Of a stretch of DNA of 64,000 bases, positions 46,761 to 53,864 are shown in pieces. Source of the stretch: Flavobacteriales bacterium (GTDB lineage Bacteria; Bacteroidota; Bacteroidia; NS11-12g; UBA9320); assembly GCA_020635455.1 (NCBI GenBank), contig JACJZT010000003.1, forward strand, positions 310,001-374,000, read 5' to 3'. Made by a program: the position numbers and the translations under genes. Numbering within the stretch: position 1 is the stretch's first letter; every line of letters begins with the position of its first letter. The notes under the pieces were generated by a model, which was given only the letters and a program-made list of their open reading frames with translations, had not been told where the DNA came from and did not search any database.

Positions 46761-46926
46761 AATGTTTGGTTATAAAACAAATTTTGAATTAATAAATAAC
46801 AAAAACAAATATTATTTGACCTCCGCGCTTAAAAACAGGGGGGCGTAAAAACTTAACCTTAATTTCATTTTTAATTTGACATTTGAATATTTTTATTCAT
46901 AAATTTAAATTTCCAAATCGATACCT

Positions 46927-47976
46927 ATGGCGGATATGAAAAAAGGGAATTCGGCAAACCTGCCACTGAGTCCCAAAATCACTCTTGAACTCAATGTTCA
47001 ACCTGAGCATAACCTTTTTGAAAGGTACCTTTCATTTGAAAACTATCAAGGAAAGTTTAAGCGACTAAAAGTAAGTTTTAAAAAACAAAGTGGTTTGATC
47101 TGGGAGTCTTCCGGTTTCCCGGATGGAATAAGCATTCTTGAATCTCTGGTAAATCCCGGGAATCGCTCCTACTGGGATAAAATGTATTTTGAAAACCGGG
47201 GTGGAACCACACGCCTCGATATCAAAAGTTTAAAGATCGTAATGGTTTATGCTGATCCTGCCGGTTCATCACCCCATGGTTCTGCACTTATTGTGAACGG
47301 ACTTGATCTGTCGAAAGTTAATCACGCTGAAATTCCCATGGTTGACTGGCCAATAAACATGATACTTCTCGAAGGTTACGATGCCATTGATCTAAACGAA
47401 TTCAGAAAGCGCTCCCTGCATAAATGGGGTGGGCTGATCAACGGTGATCATGCCCTGGTAAGACAGGCAATTGAAGATTTCGGTAAAAGCGGCAGCGATG
47501 GTACCGATGAGTTTGGATCCAACCCGAAATACAATCCGGACCTTGACAATTTATGCACCGAATTTGTAACCTGGTACTATTATGAGAACAACATCAAGGT
47601 GAATGGTAAAAGTGTTAGAGACGTTCATTACGGACAACAACTCAGAGAAATGTTCGAAGCTGCCGGAAAGCTATACCGTTACAACAGTGGAAACAATCTT
47701 CAGGGCTTTGTGCATGCAGTAACCGGTGAAAAATACACGCCAAAAGCGGGTGATTATCTCGAACGCCGCGGACCGGAAGGTTCAGAGCATTCAATGATCC
47801 TGTACCGATGGCTTCCAAAAGACCTAAGTTCACCTAAATCAGATGACCACCAGAATCAGGCACTGGTTATTAACGGTCCCTGGCCGGTAACCCTTCGATT
47901 GGTTAAAGTTCATAAAGACGAAACCGCTTCAGGAGATGGTTTACCCAAGGATTACTGGCTTGGAAGGATTGATTGA
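46927..47976 (+). CDS. Hypothetical protein with papain/CHAP-like core
   Basis: A 349-residue protein with no signal peptide. The N-terminal ~130 residues are beta-rich and unrecognised. From about 185 onward the order of features resembles NlpC/P60 or CHAP amidases: Cys at 210 in DNLCTEFVTWYYYEN, a turn TPKAGDYLERRG near 273 (the P-x-x-G-D seen in CHAP), and His at 288 in SEHSMILYRW. This would be a Cys-His hydrolase of a peptide or amide. That is an inference from pattern only. Lack of an export signal makes peptidoglycan an unlikely target unless another route is used. The repeat array begins right after its stop. Confidence 0.7.
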   Translation: MADMKKGNSANLPLSPKITLELNVQPEHNLFERYLSFENYQGKFKRLKVSFKKQSGLIWESSGFPDGISILESLVNPGNRSYWDKMYFENRGGTTRLDIKSLKIVMVYADPAGSSPHGSALIVNGLDLSKVNHAEIPMVDWPINMILLEGYDAIDLNEFRKRSLHKWGGLINGDHALVRQAIEDFGKSGSDGTDEFGSNPKYNPDLDNLCTEFVTWYYYENNIKVNGKSVRDVHYGQQLREMFEAAGKLYRYNSGNNLQGFVHAVTGEKYTPKAGDYLERRGPEGSEHSMILYRWLPKDLSSPKSDDHQNQALVINGPWPVTLRLVKVHKDETASGDGLPKDYWLGRID

Positions 47977-47996
47977 AAGTAATATCCTTTATATTT

Positions 47997-48540
47997 CCAA
48001 TCGCCTGCATCTTGCAAGTAATTGATTACTTCTATGTTTTCCCATCCATACTCCAATCGCCTGCATCTTGGAGGTGATTAATTTTATATTTTCCCATCCA
48101 TACTTTTTGTATAGTAAGAGTTTAAGGACTCCTGCTAAATAACTACTCCAATCGCCTGCATCTTGCAGGTGATTAATTTTATATTTTCCCATCCATACTT
48201 TTTGTATAGTAAGAGTTTAAGGACTCCTGCTAAATAACTACTCCAATCGCCTGCATCTTGCAGGTGATTAATTTTATGTTTTCCCACCCATACTTTTTGT
48301 ATAGTAAGAGTTTAAGGACTCCTGCTAAATAACTACTTCCTTAAATCAAAACATCAGTCATTAATTTTATGTTTTCCCATCCATACTTTTTGTATAGTAA
48401 GAGTTTAAGGACTCCTGCTAAATAACTACTTCCTTAAATCAAAACATCAGTCACCTGCAAGATGCAGGCGACTGATGGTGAAAAGACCTATCCAATCGCC
48501 TGCATCTTGCAGGTGACTGATGATTACGTTTATGGTTTCC
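47997..48540. repeat. Imperfect tandem array with 95-base period and palindromic CCTGCA hairpins
   Basis: A ~540-base non-coding array. A body containing TACTTTTTGTATAGTA recurs at 48101, 48196, 48291 and 48384 (steps 95, 95, 93). Heads carry CCTGCATCTTGCAGG, a 6-base stem with loop TCT, at 48004 (decayed), 48060 (decayed), 48155, 48250 and 48499, and in opposite orientation inside a 33-base hairpin at 48445-48477. The 48350 unit has a different head lacking the hairpin. The frames crossing it are composed of repeats and are not genes. Confidence 0.85.
48445..48477. repeat. Extended REP-like hairpin
   Basis: CATCAGTC at the left pairs with GACTGATG at the right, then an A/C mismatch, then CCTGCA / TGCAGG with loop AGA. 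The total stem is about 14 pairs. It resembles REP elements, but no transposase is present. Confidence 0.7.
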
Positions 48541-48614
48541 CATCTGCACATGTTGTAAATAAAAAGTTTAAGAATCTTCTTTAAAGTAAATTATATTATA
48601 TAATTCAAATTCAA

Positions 48615-48645
48615 TTAACAATGCCATACCATAATTGTATGTTTG
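48615..48645 (+). promoter_or_regulatory. Promoter of the OmpR-type two-component operon
   Basis: TTA at 48615-48617, a 20-base gap, and TATGTTTG at 48638-48645, an exact -7 box. It ends 14 bases before the regulator ATG at 48660. Confidence 0.5.
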
Positions 48646-48659
48646 TAAACTGAAAGTAA

Positions 48660-49340
48660 ATGACTAAAATTCTGATAGTTGAAGACGAACCCAAGGTTGC
48701 TACCTTTATTAAAAGAGGACTGGATGAAAGTGGGTTTGAATGCGAGGTGGCCTACGATGGCTTGATGGGCAGAAAATTATTCAATAATCAGGCTTTTGAT
48801 CTGGTGATCCTCGACATTAACTTACCACACGTCAATGGCCTCGAACTTTGTAACGAGTTCCGTTTGATGAACGCCGACCTTCCCATTATCATGCTTACCG
48901 CTTTGGGCACCACTGAAGACAAACTTTCAGGATTTGACAGCGGTGCAGACGACTACCTTGTTAAACCCTTCGAATTCAGGGAACTGCTTGCCAGGATACG
49001 GTCTCTTCTTAAGCGTTCTTCAAACAATACAGGAGGAAATAATATCCTTAGTTTTCAGGATCTGAGCATGAACCTTGACACCTATGAAGTTAGTCGCTCC
49101 GGACAAAAGATCGAATTGACTCAGAAAGAATTTGCCTTACTGGAATATTTTATTCGCAATAAAGGAAGAGTACTATCAAGAGTGGATATTGCCGAAAAGG
49201 TTTGGGACATCACTTTTGATACTGGAACGAATGTAATTGATGTTTACGTTAATTTTCTGAGAAAAAAGATCGACAAGGATTTCGAACAAAAACTTATTCA
49301 TACTCAGACCGGAGTAGGTTATGTGTTAAAAGCAGGTTAA
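48660..49340 (+). CDS. OmpR/PhoB-family response regulator
   Basis: A 226-residue regulator. Receiver (about 1-120): acidic pocket EDE at 8-10, phosphoacceptor D52 in LVILDINLPHVNG, K about 102 in YLVKPFEFRELLARI. C-terminal winged helix (about 130-226) shows LTQKEFALLEYFIRNKGRVLSR and TNVIDVYVNFLRKKID, typical of the CusR/ArlR branch. The kinase begins 2 bases after the stop, so it is a clear operon. Input signal not evident; metal stress is common in this branch but unproven here. Confidence 0.93.
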   Translation: MTKILIVEDEPKVATFIKRGLDESGFECEVAYDGLMGRKLFNNQAFDLVILDINLPHVNGLELCNEFRLMNADLPIIMLTALGTTEDKLSGFDSGADDYLVKPFEFRELLARIRSLLKRSSNNTGGNNILSFQDLSMNLDTYEVSRSGQKIELTQKEFALLEYFIRNKGRVLSRVDIAEKVWDITFDTGTNVIDVYVNFLRKKIDKDFEQKLIHTQTGVGYVLKAG

Positions 49341-49342
49341 AT

Positions 49343-50719
49343 ATGAATCTGAACATTCGATCTCTTCTTACCGTGCAATTTACCGTCATCGTTGCTTTCA
49401 TTCTGATCCTATTCTCGCTAAGTATCTATTATTTCTCCTCTACTTATCGAGAAAATCAGTTTGATGAACGCTTAAGGAACCAGGCCGTATCAACGGCTAA
49501 ATTGCTTATAGAAGTTAATGAAGTGGGACCTGAACTTCTCAAAATAATTAACAAGACCGGCAATGTTTTATACAATGAGCATGTAGTGATCTATGACTTC
49601 AGAAATAAGGTCCTGTACAACAGTTCGGATCTCGGAAAACTGATCCCTGAAGTTAATGAAGTTATGCTCGACAAGATCCGTTTAGAGAAGGAGGTGAAAT
49701 TTAGTTCGGGTGAAAAAGAATGCCTCGGGATCTTATACACCGATCGATACGATCGTTTTGTTTCAATCGTTTCGGGATTGGATATGTATGGAAAAGGAAA
49801 GCTCAACAACTTAAAATGGATCCTGATATTCGGTTTTTTTATAAGTACTGGGATAACAATCATTCTTGGCCGAATTTACTCGAACAGGGCCTTGAAACCC
49901 ATGTCTGATGTGGTTAAACAGGTTGACAATATAACCATTTCAAGTCTTAATACCCGTGTAAATGAAGGCAATGGTACCGACGAGATCGCACAACTTGCCA
50001 TTACCTTTAATAAAATGCTTGAACGGCTTGATTCAGCTTTTCAGATGCAAAGGAGCTTTGTTTCGAATGCTTCGCATGAATTAAGGACACCTCTTACTTC
50101 AATCACAGGTCAGATCGAAGTTTCACTACTAAAAAACAGACCGGCCGAAGATTACAAACAAACGCTGTATTCGGTTTTAGAAGACATTAAGAACCTCAAC
50201 AGCATGACCAATGGATTGCTGGATCTTGCAAAAGCAAGTTCCGATGTTGCCGGCATCGTAATGCAAAAACTCAGAGTTGATGAAATGCTTTGGTCGGTAA
50301 GAGAATATCTAATCCAAAGAAATCCCGAATATAATGTTCAGATAATTTTTGATGAAAGCATTGAAGACGAATCCTTACTATCCGTGAATGGAAACGAACA
50401 TTTACTAAAAACTGCGATTCTCAATCTGATGGAGAATGCCTGTAAATATTCAACAGACCACACGGTTGAAATTATGCTGACCTACAAAACCAAACACATT
50501 GCCATCAACTTTAAAGACCATGGTATCGGGATCGAAGAGAGCGAAATACAAAAAGTTACCCAACCATTTTACAGGGCAGAAAATGCAATGAACATTCCCG
50601 GAAACGGACTCGGGCTCCCACTTACCATGAAAATCATTGAGGTGCATGGTGGAAGAATGAACCTTACTTCAGTTCTGAACAAAGGGACCGAGATCACCCT
50701 TTTTCTCAGGAGTGCTTGA
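49343..50719 (+). CDS. Sensor histidine kinase (HAMP, HisKA, HATPase)
   Basis: A 458-residue membrane kinase, cognate to the preceding regulator. TM helices at about 11-31 and 158-178 bracket a small periplasmic domain of ~125 residues. A HAMP linker (about 180-232) follows, then HisKA with phosphorylated H245 in FVSNASHELRTPLTS, and the HATPase with N box ILNLMENACKYS and G boxes DHGIGIEESEI and GNGLGLPLTMKIIEVHGG. The layout matches CusS/ArlS-type sensors. A 25-base convergent gap separates it from the next gene. Confidence 0.93.
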   Translation: MNLNIRSLLTVQFTVIVAFILILFSLSIYYFSSTYRENQFDERLRNQAVSTAKLLIEVNEVGPELLKIINKTGNVLYNEHVVIYDFRNKVLYNSSDLGKLIPEVNEVMLDKIRLEKEVKFSSGEKECLGILYTDRYDRFVSIVSGLDMYGKGKLNNLKWILIFGFFISTGITIILGRIYSNRALKPMSDVVKQVDNITISSLNTRVNEGNGTDEIAQLAITFNKMLERLDSAFQMQRSFVSNASHELRTPLTSITGQIEVSLLKNRPAEDYKQTLYSVLEDIKNLNSMTNGLLDLAKASSDVAGIVMQKLRVDEMLWSVREYLIQRNPEYNVQIIFDESIEDESLLSVNGNEHLLKTAILNLMENACKYSTDHTVEIMLTYKTKHIAINFKDHGIGIEESEIQKVTQPFYRAENAMNIPGNGLGLPLTMKIIEVHGGRMNLTSVLNKGTEITLFLRSA

Positions 50720-50744
50720 TGATCCTCCTTAAAACTGAACCGTC

Positions 50745-51296
50745 TTATCCAAAATAAAAGGCAAAAAATTCCCTTACCAGTGAATAAACATCCCTTTTTT
50801 CATAATACGATGGACTGGCGTTTCCAATTTTGAAGTTGCTGTATTTTCTAAAATATTTTTTGCAACGGGTTATGTGATAGAACTGGGACACGACCATTAC
50901 ACTGGTATAATCCATTTGTTTCATGATCATTACCGCATTAATAGCTGTTTCCCGGGTGTTCATACCCAAATTGTCAACCAGTATGGCAGAGTCGGGAACC
51001 CCTGAATTTATGAGATATTCCTTCATCTTGTCGGCTTCATAATATCCTTCTGCCCCAAGTCCGCCACTAACCAGGATCTTCTTTACCTTGCCGGATGTGT
51101 ATAACTCTCTTCCACAGATAACCCTGTTCTCAAGTCTTTTTGAAAGCGTTCCATTTTCATTCACCTTGTTTCCAAGCACAACCGCGACATCTGCAACGAT
51201 CACCTTATTTCTGATACCATCGATAAGGGTATACATGGTGTGGATCAGAAACCAGAAGATAACAATAATGAATGCATATTTCATAAAACTTAACAT
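50745..51296 (-). CDS. SanA/YdcF-type DUF218 protein
   Basis: A 183-residue membrane-anchored protein with one N-terminal hydrophobic helix (about 2-22), then a DUF218 domain: DVAVVLGNKVNENGTLSKRL, KKILVSGGLGAEGYYEADKMKEYL, VDNLGMNTRETAINA and VVSQFYHITRCKKYF. SanA-like members take part in envelope barrier function, but a biochemical reaction is not settled; the Asn-Thr-Arg-Glu-Thr motif is the proposed active region. Faces away from the coiled-coil gene with a 200-base divergent region. Confidence 0.9.
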   Translation of the reverse strand: MLSFMKYAFIIVIFWFLIHTMYTLIDGIRNKVIVADVAVVLGNKVNENGTLSKRLENRVICGRELYTSGKVKKILVSGGLGAEGYYEADKMKEYLINSGVPDSAILVDNLGMNTRETAINAVMIMKQMDYTSVMVVSQFYHITRCKKYFRKYSNFKIGNASPSYYEKRDVYSLVREFFAFYFG

Positions 51297-51496
51297 TCTT
51301 TTACTTTTAAAAAATTAATTGGACTTATCGTCGCAACCACATTGAACAAAGTTATTAATTAGTTCCGGGTTGGCAAATAAACCCAATAGAGCTTCAAACT
51401 GGATCCTTATAAATTTTAATCGGATTTTAATTTCATCTTAATTCGGTTTTAATAACCCCATTGTTGATTTGCATTAGAAATTAAAAATTAAATAAA

Positions 51497-52348
51497 ATGA
51501 AAAGAGAAAAAATTTATGCAGCAGCAACCGTTTTAGTTTTGTTAGCTTCAATGATCACCAGTGTGGTTTATTATTCAGACAACAAAAGTCTGGGTAAAAA
51601 ACTAAACGATGAAAAAATAAATTCAGAATTGCTATTATCAGAAAAACTTTCTCTGCAAAAGCAACTTGAAGCCTTTAAAAACGAACTAAACAGTACAGAA
51701 GTAAAAAACAAGGAATTAAGTTCCCTGATCGAAAAGACCAAAGCCGAATTGTACAAAAAGCAAAAAGCATTAAGTTCGGTAAACACCAAAAACGGCAGCC
51801 TTAAAAAACTTAAAAAGCAAGTGGCTGATCTAAACAAGTTAAAATCGGATTACGAGGCAAAATTTGCTTCCTTAAACGAGACCATTAACAAGTTGAACAG
51901 CGAAAAGGATGCTCTAAACCAAACCATTGCCAGTTTGCGTTCTGAAAACAAAGACCTTACCAATAATCTGGCTCTTTTGAATTCGTTGAAAACAGACAAT
52001 TATTTGGTTGAAACTTCCAAAAACAAAAACAAACTTACCGTTTTAGCCAGAAAAACAAAGAAAATGGCTTTCAACTTTAACGTTCCTCAAAATCAATCCG
52101 GTGACCTGAATTTTAAGATAACTAAACCTGATGGACGAGTGATTGAAGGCAAAGACAAAGGGATAAGTTATAATGTGGTATACGACAGAGAATCTGACCT
52201 GGCAAGCTTGGGTGATGAAAACCTTAAGGTTACCAAAAAGATTGAAATGACCTATGAGCCTAAGGAAAAACTTAAGGCGGGTCTTTACAAAATAGAAATG
52301 TTCAACAACGGACAGTACATCGGCTCTTGCAATGTACGACTCAGATAA
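51497..52348 (+). CDS. Membrane-anchored coiled-coil protein, unknown
   Basis: A 283-residue protein. A single N-terminal hydrophobic helix (about 5-28, AAATVLVLLASMITSVVYY) anchors a long Lys/Glu/Leu-rich coiled coil (about 30-165; repeats such as LNETINKLNSEKDALNQTIASL). A small beta domain follows (about 170-283; MAFNFNVPQNQSGDLNFKITKPDGR and AGLYKIEMFNNGQYIGSCNVRLR). The helix could be a signal anchor, placing the coiled coil in the periplasm. I do not recognise the family; the C-terminal domain looks like a small Ig-type fold. A terminator follows 34 bases later. Confidence 0.78.
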   Translation: MKREKIYAAATVLVLLASMITSVVYYSDNKSLGKKLNDEKINSELLLSEKLSLQKQLEAFKNELNSTEVKNKELSSLIEKTKAELYKKQKALSSVNTKNGSLKKLKKQVADLNKLKSDYEAKFASLNETINKLNSEKDALNQTIASLRSENKDLTNNLALLNSLKTDNYLVETSKNKNKLTVLARKTKKMAFNFNVPQNQSGDLNFKITKPDGRVIEGKDKGISYNVVYDRESDLASLGDENLKVTKKIEMTYEPKEKLKAGLYKIEMFNNGQYIGSCNVRLR

Positions 52349-52381
52349 GATCTTATTTTCATAACAAGGGTAATTAGTCAT

Positions 52382-52416
52382 AATCCGGAATGCTGTGAAG
52401 CACCCGGATTTTTTTA
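52382..52416 (+). terminator. Rho-independent terminator
   Basis: AATCCGG / CCGGATT outer stem with an inner GCT/AGC stem, followed by seven T. Located 34 bases after the coiled-coil gene. Confidence 0.85.
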
Positions 52417-52592
52417 TTTAATCTTTTTCTAAAAAATACATAGGATAATCTCTTGTCTACCAAGAATAATTCCTTATATAAAAAACTTGTAATTTTGAAT
52501 AAAGGTCTTTGGTTTAAATAAGAAATTGAAATATTTTTAACCTACCAACTTGAAAGGGGGTAAGCCTTTTAGGTTTATATTTTTTGCCGCAC

Positions 52593-52955
52593 TTCGACTC
52601 CGCTCAGTGTGACAAAAAATAACACCTTCCATATTCCGTCAGGTTGAGCAGAGTCGAACATTGTCAGGCTGAGCGGAGTCGAACATTGTCAGGCTGAGCG
52701 GAGTCGAAGCCTGATTTGAGACGATCCTTTGTCAGGCTGAGCGGAGTCGAACATTGTCAGGCTGAGCGGAGTCGAACATTGTCAGGCTGAGCGGAGTCGA
52801 ACATTGTCAAGCTGAGCGGAGTCGAAGCCTGATTTGAGACGATCCTTTGTCAGGCTGAGCGGAGTCGAAGCCTGATTTGAGACGATCCTTTGTCAGGCTG
52901 AGCGGAGTCGAAGCCTGATTTGAGACGATCCTTTGTCAGGCTGAGCGGAGTCGAA
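52593..52955. repeat. Direct-repeat array, ten copies of a 21-base core plus one inverted copy
   Basis: The core reads GTCAGGCTGAGCGGAGTCGA plus A. Direct copies begin at 52638, 52663, 52688, 52731, 52756, 52781, 52806, 52849, 52892 and 52935; an inverted copy occupies 52593-52613. Steps are 25 or 43 bases: 25, 25, 43, 25, 25, 25, 43, 43, 43. The 43-base unit adds GCCTGATTTGAGACGATCC before the core. Copies 1 and 7 carry single or double changes; the rest are identical. Similar TTCGACTCCGCTCAG repeats are, to my knowledge, widespread in Bacteroidota. The stretch between 52417 and 52592 has no gene. Confidence 0.92.
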
Positions 52956-53487
52956 GCCCAGCATACCGACTTTTTTCAATCTTGTACCAGTTATGATGTT
53001 CTTTATCATAATTAAACTGATTTACGAACCTTAATCCAAGTTTAGTTAATACCCTGTTTGAACCAATGTTCTCAACATGAGCGGCACCATAAAGCGTATG
53101 GATCGGTAAATTTTTAAACCCATACTCCAGAGCAGCCATTGCACTTTCAGTTGCATATCCCTTGTTCCAGAATCGGGGGATGAATCGATATCCTATATCG
53201 TAATAATTTTCGAAGCCATTGGTTGGTTCGGTTTCTAGTTTGATCCCCGACCAACCCATAAATTCACCGGTATTTTTGTTGATCACTGCCCACCTTCCAA
53301 TTCCTCTTTCCGTGTATTGATTTCTGACAAAATCGATCACCTCTGCAAGTTTGTTCTTATCCTGAACCGGCTGGTTTCCAAGGTATTTATGTACGATGGG
53401 ATTCGATTCAAGTTCGTGTAAACCATCCAGATCGGAATGCATCAGCTCGCGAAGAATCAACCTGGAAGTTTCAATATGAAAATTCAT
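52936..53487 (-). CDS. RimJ/RimL-type GNAT acetyltransferase with repeat-derived C-terminus
   Basis: A 183-residue acetyltransferase of the ribosomal-protein/antibiotic-type GNAT group. The start is typical (MNFHIETSRLILRELMHSDLDGL), the middle has GRWAVINKNTGEFMGWSGI and DIGYRFIPRFWNKGYATESAMAAL, which is the acetyl-CoA loop, and HVENIGSNRVLTKLGLRFV follows. Substrate unknown. The last six codons and the stop (LRLRSA-stop) are read from the final copy of the 21-base repeat, so the natural C-terminus has been replaced or extended by repeat DNA. The catalytic core is intact. Confidence 0.88.
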   Translation of the reverse strand: MNFHIETSRLILRELMHSDLDGLHELESNPIVHKYLGNQPVQDKNKLAEVIDFVRNQYTERGIGRWAVINKNTGEFMGWSGIKLETEPTNGFENYYDIGYRFIPRFWNKGYATESAMAALEYGFKNLPIHTLYGAAHVENIGSNRVLTKLGLRFVNQFNYDKEHHNWYKIEKSRYAGLRLRSA

Positions 53488-53574
53488 GCTAAGAAATGAA
53501 TAAAATATAATTAAAGGTATGAATTGATACTTTAAATTGCCACAATCCTTAACTGCAATATAAAACTAAACCAA

Positions 53575-53600
53575 AAAACCCTCTTACCGGAGGGTTTTTA
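53575..53600 (-). terminator. Terminator of tRNA-Cys
   Basis: Hairpin AACCCTC / GAGGGTT with a 6-base loop; on the minus strand it is followed by TTTTTT-rich sequence, just past the tRNA 3' end. Confidence 0.82.
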
Positions 53601-53606
53601 TTTTTG

Positions 53607-53677
53607 AGGTCCCGAGCGGATTCGAACCGCTGTAGAAGCTTTTGCAGAGCCTTGCCTAGCCACTCGGCCACAGGACC
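53607..53677 (-). tRNA. tRNA-Cys (anticodon GCA)
   Basis: On the minus strand a 71-base cloverleaf: acceptor GGTCCTG pairs with CGGGACC (one G-U), D-arm GCCGAGTGGCTAGGC, anticodon loop CTGCAAA with GCA, T-arm AGCGG-TTCGAAT-CCGCT, discriminator T. U at the discriminator position and anticodon GCA identify tRNA-Cys. CCA is not encoded. Confidence 0.95.
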
Positions 53678-53690
53678 TTCTTAAGGCTTG

Positions 53691-53720
53691 CAAAAATAGT
53701 ACCTTGGCCTCATTCTTCAA
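53691..53720 (-). promoter_or_regulatory. tRNA-Cys promoter
   Basis: Minus strand: TTG (53720-53718), a 19-base gap and TATTTTTG (53698-53691), ending 13 bases before the tRNA. This is the best sigma-ABfr-type promoter in the window and sets the spacing used for other calls. Confidence 0.75.
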
Positions 53721-53864
53721 AATGAAAAAATCATTTAGGTGTAATCAAAAAATCAAAGTAAAACTTTTCAGTCTTTGCCATCGTTTTCAACCATGGAAGA
53801 CATCCAAAAAGTAAAAATTTCGCCAATTCCTTCTCCTCAATGGTTTATCAATATATTTGTAAAT

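Noticed and set aside
47989..48192. Minus-strand frame of 67 codons
   Set aside because: It is made entirely of the 95-base repeats, with the same residues recurring, so it is not a gene.
47997..48540. CRISPR array
   Set aside because: Repeats are 95 bases long, the segments between heads are themselves repeats rather than unique spacers, and no cas genes are present.
52593..52955. CRISPR array with 21-base repeats
   Set aside because: The intervals are only 4 or 22 bases and recur identically, so there are no unique spacers.
53575..53677. Prophage or island integration at tRNA-Cys
   Set aside because: No integrase gene, and no direct repeat of the tRNA 3' end was found nearby.
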